From: Phaeoceros laevis
Lineage: Eukaryota > Anthocerotophyta > Anthocerotopsida > Notothyladales
Length of the DNA stretch: 38,620 nt
Direction of reading: 5' to 3'
Assembly: GCA_049999765.1 (NCBI GenBank)
Contig: JBNGIQ010008440.1
Location: forward strand, 1 to 38,620
A program made the position numbers and the translations under genes. Under the pieces are notes generated by a model, which was not told the DNA's origin, searched no databases, and worked only from the letters and a program-made list of their open reading frames with translations. Shown in pieces: positions 9,871-20,312 of the stretch. How positions within the stretch are numbered: the stretch's first letter is position 1; the number at the start of each line of letters is the position of its first letter.

Positions 9871-11669
9871 CTAATCCCCTTCCAACCATGCAACTTCGAA
9901 AATGAACCAGGGATCCTGATAGCTAGTGAGTCTGACGTGCATGCTCTCGTGAGAAATATACACATCCGTGACTGGTCTAACCGCTTGTAGACCGGTGCAG
10001 AGGCCAGAGGTGACCCCAAGGAGCAGGCAGAGCAGATCTTCCCGCGCCATTAGGCCCCTGTTCCTGTACTCGCAGTGCCACCAGTGAGTGTCCCTATCCG
10101 TGTAACTGAAAGAAGAGGCCCCCGCATCCATGAACCCTTCTAGACCCGCTACCCTCCTCCTGACTCGCGCCTGGGCCCTGACTGGTGAGCAGTCCAGAAA
10201 CCCAGCCATCACAGGGTGATCCCGGAGGAGGAATCTGGCCTCGTTGCCGTCAGCCATTACCTCCACTCCCTTGTACCAGTTGAAACCCTCGGCAGCATCC
10301 CTGGCCTCCTCCTCTGGCTGCTGGTCCTCGGCCATGGGGGTCACCCGGGCTGGCCGCATGTGCGGGGTGCCCAGCAGGGGGCTGTCCGCCTGGTCCTGTA
10401 TCTCTGGTTCCTGAGCAGCATCCAGCGACCCGCCAATAACAGCCGTGGCCCCAGACCCGCCCAGGGGCGGGGGCTGGGGAATTAATGCCCAAGAGTGAAG
10501 AAATGCCCATGGGGGGCTGGTCTGCCATTCCCGACTCTCCTTCTCCTCCTTGTATGCACCTAGAACCACCCAGTGCTTTGGTTTAAAGGCCTTCTTGGTA
10601 CCGGCTTCCAGCACCGCACCCCGGCTGCAGAGCTGGTGCCAGACAGAATAAAGAAAAACAGATGTGTTTCTCCTAGCCAGACAGCCGCAGGCACTTTGTG
10701 TCCACCCGACCCAGAGCGCATGCAGGCACCTTGCCCTCATTGTCTCCCACCACTGCTGCTGAGCAAAGCTGCGTTGCCCCTCCGAGGATGGAACCCCCAG
10801 AAGGATGAATGACTCGCTGAAGGTGACCGCAGTTCCCACCAGGCCCCTTACAAAACCAAGGATCCTTTGCCACACCCGTCTGGCTTCTCTACACCGAAAG
10901 AGAACATGCTCAGTGGAATTCCTTACCCCTGCACAAATCTCGCATTGCCCAGCCCCCTTGCTGTCCAGCCAGACCGCGTAGCGGCTGGCTGTAGCCAGAC
11001 TTTTGTGCAAGAGTAGCCATAGGAAGCTGGTAACTTTGGTGGAGTTGGACCTGGTCTAGAGGCGCTTGCACACTTCTTGCATTTCCTGCCCGGTGAGACC
11101 CCATTTTTCAGCCAGAAGCGTCAAGGGCGACGGAAAGCCCCTGCCCACCGCCCTCCGGTATATCTCCACCAGGACATGATTGAAGAGAGAGCGGGCCGTC
11201 CCCACCGTCCCGATGTGAGAATGGGCCGGCCAGTGCCAGGTCCCGGGATTGACAACAAGCCTGTCTTGCGATGTGATCTCATACCAGATGAAAGGGCCCC
11301 CTTCCCTGATGTCTGCCGAGACCTCCTCCTCTAGAGCCATGCGGCCTTTTTCTGGGGCAGCGAGCACCAGGACTGGCAGACTGTCCTCTTTGCTGAAAGC
11401 CATGAGTTGATCCTCCCCCTCCACAGTGGGAAACTTGGTGAGGCGCCATGTCCGCTCATCCACGGTGTACTCTCCATGAATCTGATCCTCCTCGATGCCT
11501 ACCACCTGGATGACCGAGTCCAAGGTGGGGCGTCCCTCTACCACCAGAATGTCCGCGTACCAGCTGCCGATCGTGGGTTGTGCTGGTTCCCCCATGGCCG
11601 CAGCTAGAGCAGGCTGCATTCCGGAGGTGACCGCCGAGTGAAGCCCGGAGGCAAGGCGTCGGGTCAGCC
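9871..11669 (-). pseudogene. LINE ORF2 C-terminal part: zf-RVT finger and uncharacterised C-terminal region
   Basis: This continues ORF2 after a one-base slip near 11670. The same frame runs to the stop at 9871, broken only by a TAG at 11056-11058. Around 10900-10960 it carries the zf-RVT finger (CEIC, eight residues, H, four residues, C, then ARRVW), known from plant LINE ORF2 proteins. Next is a Trp-rich helical segment (WWETMRARCLHALWVGW), then a low-complexity linker. The last region, about 160 residues, contains WWHCEYRNRGLMARED and I do not recognise it. A similar segment (QWWGVLFGGEGLVAEN) occurs in the LINE sequence near 35340, suggesting a shared domain. Whether the 11056 stop is natural or a mutation cannot be told from one copy. 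Confidence 0.8.
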
Positions 11670-14600
11670 CCCTCTCCTCCACTCTTCGATGGAAAGCCAG
11701 CGTCCCTCTGGTTTGCACCAACAGTCCCCGATTGCCCGCAGTCTTTTGTCCCAGAGCTTGGACACATTCCCAGGTCTGCTTAGGAAATGTGCCGGCTCCG
11801 CCAGCCATTGACGAGAGTGGTGATCCAAGGGGAGACTCAGCACCTGTTCCCTAACTAGGGGAGGAGTCCAGACCAGCTGCCCCTCCACCTCCTCCCAGGA
11901 CTGCCAAACACAGTTCCAAAACCTGGATCCTGCTGTCATGCGCGGGCAGTCAGAAAAAATAAAGCACTGATGCCTGGGACCTCTTGGCGAAGGCCGACAT
12001 TGCTGCAACCTCCAGACCAGGAAGTTCCTCCAGGGCGGCCGCCCAGGGCCAAGAGCACGCAGGACCCATTGGGCATGAAGGCAACGGGCCTTGACTAGCG
12101 GATCGGTGAGGCCGAGCCCCCCAACATCCTTGCCCATGATTACCTTGGTCCAGGCCACTCGCGCCCCTTGAGCGGGACCTTCAACATTCTTTGCCCAAAG
12201 GAACCGACGGAAAATCCCCTTCAGAGTGTCAAGCTCCTTGGGGGAAGGCATCCACACCGCAAAATAGAACCACAGGATCTGTTCTAGAAGGAAGTTGAGA
12301 GTCACAACCCTTGCCGCCACCTTCATGTATTGGGACTGGAGAGTAGAACACCTTTTGATGACCTTCTGTATCACATAAGGCCCAATTTCCAGATCCTCCT
12401 TGCCAGGGGACACTGGCAGCCCAAGGTGCTTCGTCACACTTCCTGGCTGCAAGACCTCCACGTGCTCAAACGGCTCTGGCAGTGGAGCATTGTCAGGGGC
12501 CACTATTGCTTTGGTTTTGCCCCAGTGAATCCTACACCCAGAAACTTGGCAGAAAAGATCCAGCACCAGCAATAAAGCAAAAAGCGTGGCCTGCTCCAGC
12601 CTACACATATTAACAGTGTCATCAGCAAAGTTGCTTAGCTTGTGTTCCTCACCAGCCGGATCCCGGATCCCTTTGATTTGCGGGGTCTGCTGCACCATGC
12701 GCACCAACAGGTCAGCCAAGAGGACAAACAGCGTTGGTGCCAATGGGCACCCTTGCCTAACCGACCGTTCCAGTTTGAAGGCAGCCGAGAGGGTGCCGTT
12801 GATGCAGAGACTGGCCGAAGCATCCATACACAAAATGCTGACCCATCTCCTAAAGTTCGGGCCAAAGCCAAGTTTTTCCAGGGATGCCTGCATGAACCGC
12901 CACTCTACCCTATCGTAGGCCTTAGAAAAATCAAGCAATAAAAAGACTGAAGGTTGCTGCATGTGATAGGCCCACCACTTGGCCTCCCTAAAGAAAACGA
13001 GGCTGTCAGCGATGGATCTCCCGCAGGTGAAGCCGCGCTGCTCCTCCTCCAACCAGCCGTCGGTGAGAGGCCTTGTCCTCATGGCCAGGGCTTTGGCGAT
13101 GGCCTTGTAAAAGGTAGACAGCAACGATATCGGTCGCCATTGATCTGAAGAGAGGAGATCTCCCCCTTTGGGTAGCAGGGCGATCATACTGCGATTGAAG
13201 ATCTCCCCCATGGTGCCAGCATCCCAAGTGGATCGAATGGCAGCCATGAAGAGGGGACCCACTTCCTCCCAGCACCTTACAAAAAATTCTGGCGGGAAGC
13301 CATCCGTTCCTGGACATTTGCCCCTTGGGAGGGCCTTGAGCGCCTCAAGGATCTCTTCCTCCGCAAGCGGGGCGTCCAAGAGTTCTCGTTGGGCTGGCGT
13401 GACTTTCTCTGCAATGAAGTCCGCAACCTCCAGCCATTTTTGTTCCCAGCCTTCATCCAGCGAGGACTCAAACATAGCGGCAAACTTGTCTACGAGTATT
13501 GTCTGAATGCCCTCCGAGTCCTTGATGAGAGCACCGTCTTCCGTTCTTAGCCCCGCGATGTCCTTCTGCATCTTCTGCTCGCGATGCTTGGAGAAGAAGA
13601 ATGCCGTGGGGCGGTCTCCCTCCAATGCCCAGCGGTGGCCCGCCCGCTTCCTCCATTTTGCCGCCTCTGCCTTTTCGAACTCGTCCAGCGCCCTGCGGGC
13701 CGCCTCTAACTCATAGAAGTGTGCCTGGTCATTGTGATGTTTCTCTGCCTGAATGGTGGCCCGCTGCACCCTATTCCGGGCTTTGCGAGCCCTCTTGCCT
13801 CGGTGGAGTGCAGTGACCAGACCATAGCCCCGCAAGAAGGACCTGGTCTCGGCCAAAGCCGCCGTGAAGGCCTGCAAGCCACTCCGGTCTGCTACCTGTT
13901 CTGACCAGATCCTCCATATTTCTTGTATCCCCTCCTGGCAGGCGGGCTGGGCAACCAGCTCCATGTTGACGCGGAAGTTTTGGCGGAAGTTGGGGTTGGC
14001 CTCAGAGCTGATGGAAAAATCTAACTCCAGGACTGCCGGGAAATGGTTGGAGAGGAGACCAGTAGCCACGATCTTTTGGCTGGCCACGGCCTGCCGCCAT
14101 TGGGCTGGGATATAGAAGCGATCAAGACGCTCCCTAACAGGCTTGCATAACTGCTGGTTAAACCAGGTGAACTGGCATGTGCCAACGGCCCTGCATTCCT
14201 TAGCCACTACCCACGGATCCTCAACCCCAAGCCGGATCTCGGTTAAATCCCACCAAGCCGGGCCTTGAGACCCTGCACAAAGCTGACCACCCTGTTTGTC
14301 CCTTGGGGAGAGCACAAAATTGTAATCCCCACCGAGGAGCCAGAGAATGGAGGGGTCAAGAGGGAGGGTAGCTCCCAGCCGCCTCCTCATGGCCTCCCTG
14401 CTGCCCATGGTGTGAGGGGCGTAGATATTCACCACACCAAACTTCCCAAGGGCGGAGTCGAACATAGCCCAGATAAACCGACCCTGGGGGTCTTCAAACT
14501 GTTGTGCCAGATCGGCAGCCAGGCGATCGCTGAGGAGGATGGCAAGCCCTCCACAAGTGCCACTAGGTCCATAGGCCTCAGACCAGATGGACCGACCCGT

Positions 14601-14792
14601 CCAAAGAAGTCTTTGAATGATCTGCAGCTTAGGCCCCTGTAGTTTATGTTCCTGGAGCAGACAGATATCCAAGTGACCAAGACGCTGGAGATTAGCCGCA
14701 AGGCGCTTGCACTTGCCGTCGAATGAGTGGTCCACATCCCCCAGACCACGAACATTCCATGTTGCCAAAGAGAGTTTCTTGGTGAGAGGCAT
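11664..14792 (-). pseudogene. LINE ORF2: endonuclease and reverse transcriptase
   Basis: This is the main retrotransposition enzyme: it nicks target DNA and reverse-transcribes the element RNA from the nick. The frame of 1042 codons starts at ATG 14792. The APE-type endonuclease has TWNVRGLG (residues 11-18), QEHK with metal-binding Glu48, NIYAPH and GGDYNF. The RT has GKCPGTDGFPPEFF, a LLPKGG-DQWRPISLL block, FSKAYDRVEW (first catalytic Asp), RQGCPLAPTLF and FADD (residues 722-725, bases 12618-12629). The thumb has HLGLPV. The ATG overlaps the ORF1 stop as TAATG. The frame ends early by a slip in a G-run near 11670, after which coding continues in another frame. Endonuclease and RT motifs all look intact, so this copy decayed only recently. 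Confidence 0.92.
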
Positions 14793-14794
14793 TA
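14790..14794 (-). promoter_or_regulatory. TAATG stop-start junction between LINE ORF1 and ORF2
   Basis: On the minus strand the ORF1 stop TAA (14794-14792) shares one base with the ORF2 start ATG (14792-14790). In some non-LTR elements (SART1 is the known case) a UAAUG overlap lets ribosomes stop and restart, so ORF2 is made at a fraction of ORF1. The overlap is seen; the coupling is inferred. Confidence 0.7.
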
Positions 14795-16579
14795 CAACTG
14801 GCTGTCTAGCACACCCCCTCCTCCCGCAAACCAGCCCTGTGAGATCGCCACCTGATGCGCCTCCGGTGACTCACTCGGGAGAACCCACCGCCACCCAGCC
14901 TCATTGGGAGGTTCTAAGACCTCCCTGTCTTCAAGCTGGATGGCTACCCGTGCCTGCAGCGATGCCGGCAGGACTTCCTCCTTGGAATCCCTGATCTGGG
15001 CAGGGTCCTCCTCCATCACCCCAAGCTGGCAAAGATGCTCCATCATGCCCTTGAGGAGGGTGGAACCATCCCCCCAAATGTGTGACCAAACAGGGAGGCA
15101 CCAGAGGGGCCTGGCAGCTGTGCCGCCCTTTTGCTGGGCCAAAACATAGCTCATCTGCTCATGCGTCTGGAAGAGCAAGACCTGTACCTCCAGAACTGAC
15201 AGCTTGGGCCGGCGCACGGACTTCTCCCCCAGAGAGTTGCAGATCTATCGAGCCAACATGGCTGACTCGGCCTCCTTCAGGTCAGGCCCCACGTCCTTGT
15301 CCGGCGGTTCCAGATTGGTGTCACTTCCGACCCCGATCTCGAAGCAACAGTCACGGTTCCCAACCTGTAGGACTGTCGGGGTGCAGACTTGATGGCGAGA
15401 ACGGTCATCACAATGCCTCCGGGCAGACGCTTGGATCTGCCCAAACATGCTGTCCAGGGGACCATGAACCCTTGATCTCTTTTTTGTGGCCTTAGCCCCC
15501 GGTGTCCCAGCTGAAGATGTCTCCCCTCTACCTCCGTCACGCACACCTACCTGTAGGGCCCCAGCAGCCTCTTCCCCCCCTTCTTGGCCAGATCCCGTTC
15601 CGCCCTCCTGCCCACCCTGCTGTTCCCCTGTGCCACCTGCTGCCAGTTTTTGGGGGCGAAGCTTCTTGTGCCCTGCTAGTTTCCCAAAGGAGGCGGCACC
15701 GTGTTCCAGGACCGCTGCCCCAGGCCGTGCTGAGCCCTCCCAGCCCGAATCCATTGCTGGTTCCTTACCCCAGTCATGTGCCTCGAATTCCATCTCCATG
15801 TGTGCTACCGGGGGGGCCAGCAGCTGGACAGACTCCTTACTCCCCGTCTGGCCACCCGTGGTGCCGCCCGCCAGGCTGTCCTTAGCCGGATCCTCCTCCA
15901 GTCCCTGAAGCACCTCGAAGCTCTTTCCCTTATGACCCCCGGCCCTTGCCGATGCCTTGCTCAGCTCAAATGTCCCAACACCAAACAGACTTGCTGTCCC
16001 TTCCGTGGTGGCAGGGATATGCACAAGGGGCTTACCCTTGCCTGGGGACAAGTCTACCCCACCTGCCGTGGGCCTTGGGCCTGGGTCCCGCTCCCTTTCT
16101 TCCTTGAACATCTTCCAGATGGTGCGGGCTGGTGGTTCGATAATGGTATGCCTGGCCGGATTGCCTACTAATTCCTCCGTGAGTACCTCCACTGGTGTCC
16201 AGTGTTGTGCCGTGGATGGGTTCCACAGCCCAGTGCTCGGCACTGTTGCATATCCCATGTATATGCCTTGAATACCCTGATTATTGTCGGAGAGGAGCAC
16301 CCACTTGATGGTCAGCGAGCGTAAGATGGACCGCCGAGTACCTGGGTTATCCCTTAACCATTCAAAGTCGTAGCGAAGCATGCGATCAAGCTTGTTGTAG
16401 CAGTACGCCTCCATCCCCTCGGGACTAATGTCCTGCATGGCATCAAATTCAACAGCCCATGTTGGGAATTTGAAAGCCCGGGATTCCGCCGGTGTCCAGA
16501 GATGGAGTTTACCGTTCTTCCTGGTCTGTAGCAAGAGCCCTACCCTGAAATGAGCCCTGGCCACCGGAGGGTTCTCTGG
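14792..16579 (-). pseudogene. LINE ORF1 C-terminal extension, unrecognised domain
   Basis: This is the same reading frame as the zinc-knuckle part of ORF1, separated from it by one TGA (16580) and itself broken by one TAG (15245). About 590 codons are otherwise open. The first 140 or so residues look folded (SLTIKWVLLSDNNQGIQGIY and similar). A Gly/Ala/Glu-rich linker follows, and then a second folded-looking part (LSVLEVQVLLFQTHEQMSYV) that ends at the TAATG junction. I do not recognise either part. Either ORF1 is unusually long (about 1,170 residues in all), or the stops mark a natural extra ORF between a conventional ORF1 and ORF2. The conserved frame favours one ancestral ORF. Confidence 0.65.
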
Positions 16580-17705
16580 TCACATGGTGCGGAACATGGT
16601 TAGTGCCATGTGAGCTTCTTTTTGGCCCCTGGTTTCTGTGCGGGCAAACCTGTTCTGGCCATGCTCAGTTGGCTGGCCTGGCTGTCTACCGCCGGCACCT
16701 TCTGGGACGGCTGCCCTGCCGGGGGGCCTGTCCGGGCCTTGAGGTCCTCCAGACCCCCGAACTATACCGACCCAGCTCCCAGAGCTGCCCCCTGGTGGCC
16801 GGACTTGGCCTTCAGCCTGTCTACTCTCTGGATGCCCCCCATCTGACACTCCGGGAGCACCTGGTCCACCAGTTGTGGGCACACCCGGGCAGGCCCGATG
16901 CATATGACCCGCCCTTCCGCAGAGCGAGCAAGTCAGGTTGATGTCAAGGTAGCACACTTCTTGGAACCTCCAGAGTTTCTCCTTCTCTCCCGCTACTGCC
17001 AGTTTGAGTTTTGCAACCAAGGGGGCCTTGGCATTGACCCTGAGACAGAGTGTGGGCTTGGCCCCACCGTACATCTCCTTAGGTGTAAACTTCGATGAGA
17101 CAAAGTGGCCTAGAAGGTTCCCGAGATCCTGGAGTGAATCAGAGAAAGTGGGTGGCAAGTTCGGAAGCTCAGCCCACATGAACACGTACTCCATCTCCAC
17201 TCCCAGCTCCGTCATTGCAGGCTGCCAGCGCTGGACCGAAACAGGCTTCCGTCTAATGCGAAGATCCGTCACCTCCAGTAACCGAGTGGCCGCACCCTCG
17301 TTGGCCATCAGAATTTGAAATACTCCTGGGGACCCAGTGAACGGGAACGAGATTCCATCCGGTTTGGACCCAACATGAGTCTGAACCAAAGCTTCCACCT
17401 CCTGCTTTGTGGCGAAGCAGCCAAAGGTCTTCCCCACGAGGACAATTTTCGCAATGCGCGCCTCCTTCTGTGCCAACACCTCCCATGGAAGTGCAAAAAC
17501 CCTGCAAAGAGGGTCGGGATCAGAACGGCTGATAGCCTCCCTTTGTGTCTGCTCCAGACCCGCCCTCCCCACCTCCTGAGCGTCCTCCTGCATGACAACG
17601 TCCGCTGCCTCCACATCAGCCCCTGCATCCCCTTGCGTTGCTGCCTGAGAAGAGCCATGACCAAGAGCAAGAGGGTCCTCAGGCTCAGCCCCAGCGTAGC
17701 CTAGC
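16580..17705 (-). pseudogene. LINE ORF1 core: DUF4283-like domain and CCHC zinc knuckle
   Basis: This is an RNA-binding protein of the element, which coats its RNA during retrotransposition. The readable order is an acidic segment, then a DUF4283-like domain (from VFALPWEVLAQ through LVGKTFGCFATKQEVEALVQ to VQRWQPAM), then a zinc knuckle CSLCGRAGHMHRACP that fits C-x2-C-x4-H-x4-C, and a Gly/Pro/Arg-rich tail. This architecture is known from plant L1-type LINE ORF1. The open frame formally starts at 18229, but the part upstream of about 17705 is a shadow; real coding arrives there from another frame (17685-18314). It stops at a TGA at 16580, with the same frame continuing beyond. Confidence 0.82.
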
Positions 17706-18314
17706 CCAAGCCTCCGCAGCAAAAACATCTCTGCTGTGAGCCGTTCCATCCACGGCGGACCAGTCCTGCGCAAGAGAAGAGGCAAGTTGAACGAGAACCG
17801 TGTCCTCCACTTCCACGGCTGTCTCTGCAACTCCCACCGCCGTCCCCTCGCCCGTGCCTCGACAAGATGAGATGTGCGCCAGCGCCTGCTCAAATTCATC
17901 CGTGCTGGGTAGCCCACAGAACCCAGGAAGGGACGAGTCAGGAAGCGCCGACCGCGCCGGAGCCCGTGGGAAAGGCCAGAGAGATGCGCCTCCAGCATCC
18001 AAATCCCTGGCGTGCACATCCAGAGGCGGAAGCTTGTCGCCCGCAACCGGGCCAGGACAGAAGAGCAGTCCGCCATCACTAGGGTAACGAGCGGCCCCAA
18101 AGTTCCGGGACAGGGCGGAGAAACCCTTGTCCGCAAGCGCAGCAGCCACCAGCGAGGGAACTGTACCCGCGCCCAACCCTGTGCGATCCCCATCCGTGCC
18201 AGAAACTTTTGCAGCTGTGGATGCGCCATCGGCTACCCACGAAGCTGGAGCGCCACCGCAGTTCGCAGACCCCCGCTCTCCGCTGCTGGCAGCCACTCGG
18301 CTTCCCGTGCCCAT
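17685..18314 (-). pseudogene. LINE ORF1 N-terminal part
   Basis: The frame begins at ATG 18314, about 175 bases inside the LINE 5' end, and runs 209 codons to a stop at 17685. It is rich in Ala, Gly, Ser and acidic residues, with a moderately ordered segment (PSTDEFEQALAHI). It has no known domain. It appears to join the DUF4283-containing frame by a one-base slip near 17700. I chose it as the ORF1 start because it is the first long minus-strand ATG frame within the element and its composition matches the continuation. Confidence 0.6.
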
Positions 18315-18489
18315 CCTGTGCTTCCAGGGTCCATGACGCTAGAGTCCGCCAGCTCCAATCGCAGCGCGGGGGCCCCGGAGGGCCCCCCCCCTGACACCAT
18401 CGTGGCCACCGACCTCCGCGCACCAGCTACCGCTCGCGAAGCCGCTCCGGCTCCCAGTCCTCTAACTCTATTCCCCTCATGTAACCCAC

Positions 18490-18499
18490 GGAGATCAAG
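18490..18499. repeat. LINE target-site duplication, right copy
   Basis: GGAGATCAAG (then TTT), identical to 9784-9793. It resumes the Copia gag exactly where the left copy broke it: the minus-strand frame reads AWAKLDL on this side and LDLHALGV on the other. Confidence 0.9.
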
Positions 18500-18970
18500 T
18501 TTGGCCCAAGCATCTATATCAGCTTGAGGGGCTGTGTTGGCAGGCTTAGGGACTGTCCCAGACACAACGCCCCAGAGATCATTTTCTTTCAAGATAGTCT
18601 GGACTCTAAGTGCCCATATATCGAACTGTGTGCCTGAAAATCTATCACGTTCTTTAAAATCTATCTTGAGATTGTGTACAGTGGTGTTATTAGTGACTGT
18701 ACCTCCATGCTGTTGACCAGATATTGTGCCAACTATGTGTGCTGCTGAAACTGCCCTAGCGGCTTGTGCTACTTGTTGTGATTGTGCAGCGTGCAAGTTT
18801 GATGTACTAGTGGATGAACTGCCTTGGGAAGAGCCTGAATTTGATTGGTCGTCGTTGAGGGACAGAGGATCAACAGCAAAATGTCCCCCTCTACCAGCAC
18901 CCCTTCCAGCAGGTCTGCCACGAGGGCCTTTTGGTTTGCTGATTCCTCGTGACCTTCCACCGTGGGTCAT
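18500..18970 (-). pseudogene. Copia gag N-terminal part
   Basis: This is the structural protein of the Copia particle. The ATG at 18970 opens an Arg/Gly-rich start (PRGRPAGRGAGRGG), a Ser/Thr/Gln-rich stretch, and the Copia gag landmark FSGTQFDIWALRVQTILKEN with a Trp a few residues on (DLW). The frame is cut at 18499 by the LINE, and the same frame continues at 9793. The open frame formally extends into the LINE to 18233, which is not Copia sequence. An in-frame TAA at 18983 separates it from a further open stretch upstream. Confidence 0.85.
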
Positions 18971-18982
18971 ATACAAAACAGC

Positions 18983-19321
18983 TTAGAGAGGTAGATCAGC
19001 CTCCGCTTCGAGGGCTTGCATTTGCTCCAAGTGTTTTGGAAAGGCTTCTTGCATTACTTGGATCATTTTTGCCCAAACTGACTGTTGTGTGTTTGAGGAG
19101 ATCTGAACGGGTGCAGGCTTCTCTGGAACTAGTGCAGATTTTTCTTTAGAAGATGCTGTCTCGTGAAGGGACAAGTTGCTGATCTTTAACAAATTATTCA
19201 CTTGATGGGCAAGGTAGGTGACGTGCCTATTAGTGCTCACTACCTTAATGGAGAGATCAGCAAGGTGTTTCCTTGTTTCAAACACGAGGGTCTTGACTAA
19301 GTCGTATATATCTTCTATAAA
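18983..19321 (-). CDS. Unrecognised partial ORF upstream of and in frame with Copia gag
   Basis: About 112 codons are open from the gap edge (19321) to a TAA at 18983, in the same frame as gag and only 12 bases before its ATG. It is helical and charged, with VSTNRHVTYLAHQVNNLLKI and a Gln/Met-rich C-terminus (AFPKHLEQMQALEAEADLPL). The start is lost in the N gap. It could be an extra leader ORF of the Copia element, the true N-terminus of gag before a nonsense mutation, or part of whatever lies in the gap. No family is recognised. Confidence 0.4.
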   Translation of the reverse strand, partial: FIEDIYDLVKTLVFETRKHLADLSIKVVSTNRHVTYLAHQVNNLLKISNLSLHETASSKEKSALVPEKPAPVQISSNTQQSVWAKMIQVMQEAFPKHLEQMQALEAEADLPL

Positions 19322-19721
19322 NNNNNNNNNNNNNNNNNNNNNNNNNNNNNNNNNNNNNNNNNNNNNNNNNNNNNNNNNNNNNNNNNNNNNNNNNNNNNNN
19401 NNNNNNNNNNNNNNNNNNNNNNNNNNNNNNNNNNNNNNNNNNNNNNNNNNNNNNNNNNNNNNNNNNNNNNNNNNNNNNNNNNNNNNNNNNNNNNNNNNNN
19501 NNNNNNNNNNNNNNNNNNNNNNNNNNNNNNNNNNNNNNNNNNNNNNNNNNNNNNNNNNNNNNNNNNNNNNNNNNNNNNNNNNNNNNNNNNNNNNNNNNNN
19601 NNNNNNNNNNNNNNNNNNNNNNNNNNNNNNNNNNNNNNNNNNNNNNNNNNNNNNNNNNNNNNNNNNNNNNNNNNNNNNNNNNNNNNNNNNNNNNNNNNNN
19701 NNNNNNNNNNNNNNNNNNNNN
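19322..19721. other. Assembly gap (400 N)
   Basis: A run of 400 N. It hides the 5' side of the Copia element and the gag and N-terminal protease of the Gypsy element, and therefore their junction. Confidence 0.97.
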
Positions 19722-20312
19722 TTGGTGGGTGAGGCGTTGCAACCATCCGCATGGAGAATTCGTACCGCCGGTGGTCAGGTTGAAAAGGTGCAAGGGGAAA
19801 GTACTCAATTCTTGAGCATTGTGTTCAACCCGGGATCTGTCCAAGCTATGGAGCTTTGTGTCCGTTGTCTTGTTACGGCAACAACCAGCTATGATGTCCT
19901 TATGAGACAAGAGGCTTTGTTCCCTCCTGGTGTTACCATTGACAATTGGACCGAGCAAGCTTATTATCGCGTAGATTGGGAAGGAACGGGTCGGCACTTT
20001 GGCTTTTTGCCCTTGGACTTGCATTGTGCGCAGGTGGGAGGATCAGCACTGACAGCACTCAAAGAAGCATGCATGGCTACTTACGAGTACTTGCCTGAGT
20101 GTGTTGATACTGCTGACTTGCAAGATGATGATTTTCATGATGCCATGCCTGTTTTTACAGCAGAGCATAGCATTGATTACACTCCAGAAACCTTGCAGCT
20201 TTTGCGTAGCAATAAGGTATGTGTGGAGGAAGCTTTAAGCACATTGGAGTCTATAGTTACTACTGCTGTCCGACATCAAGCGGTGGAACCGATTATGTGT
20301 GCCACTATATAG
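19722..20312 (+). pseudogene. Gypsy aspartic protease (C-terminal half) and spacer
   Basis: The retropepsin cuts the element polyprotein. Only the back half is visible after the gap; the active-site Asp would lie within the N run. Recognisable parts are the flap-to-end region (VFNPGSVQAMELCVRCLV), the SYDVLMRQEALFPPGVTID block, which corresponds to the usual YDVLLG motif, and the NWTEQAYYRVDW segment that follows it in this group. An acidic spacer of about 85 residues leads to a TAG at 20310. The same frame continues directly into the methyltransferase, so protease and methyltransferase were one polyprotein. Confidence 0.75.

Larger units (their letters stand above)
9794..18489 (-). mobile_element. 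Near full-length LINE (plant L1-like, EN/RT type) inserted in Copia gag
   Basis: An 8.7-kb non-LTR retrotransposon on the minus strand: about 175 bases of 5' leader (18489-18315), ORF1 (18314-14792), ORF2 (14792-9871), a short 3' tail and poly-A (seen as T10 at 9794-9803). It is bounded by an identical 10-13 base target-site duplication and interrupts one reading frame of a Copia gag. Damage is light: a frameshift in ORF1 near 17700, stops at 16580 and 15245, a slip near 11670 in ORF2 and a stop at 11056. ORF1 resembles plant L1 ORF1 (DUF4283 plus zinc knuckle). ORF2 has APE endonuclease, reverse transcriptase and a zf-RVT finger. I see no RNase H. Confidence 0.93.
6544..19321 (-). mobile_element. 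Decayed Ty1/Copia retrotransposon, interrupted by a LINE
   Basis: On the minus strand the element reads gag, protease, GAG-pre-integrase, integrase and RNase H, which is the Copia order (integrase before RT/RNase H). Coding sequence occupies 18500-18970, then, after the LINE at 9794-18489, continues at 9793 and ends with a stop at 6544-6546. It is dead for several reasons: LINE insertion in gag, a frameshift near 8510, in-frame stops (for example 8164, about 8020, 7096, about 6673), and loss of nearly the whole RT core. Neither LTR nor a primer-binding site was identified. The upstream end runs into the N gap at 19322. Confidence 0.9.

Noticed and set aside
15486-15908. Long proline/serine-rich plus-strand frames opposite LINE ORF1
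   Set aside because: They are the reverse of the Gly/Ala/Glu-rich linker of ORF1; the composition of that linker leaves the opposite strand open.
18233-18489. C-terminal part of the long gag frame extending into the LINE
   Set aside because: It runs past the target-site duplication into LINE 5' sequence; the match to Copia stops at the duplication.
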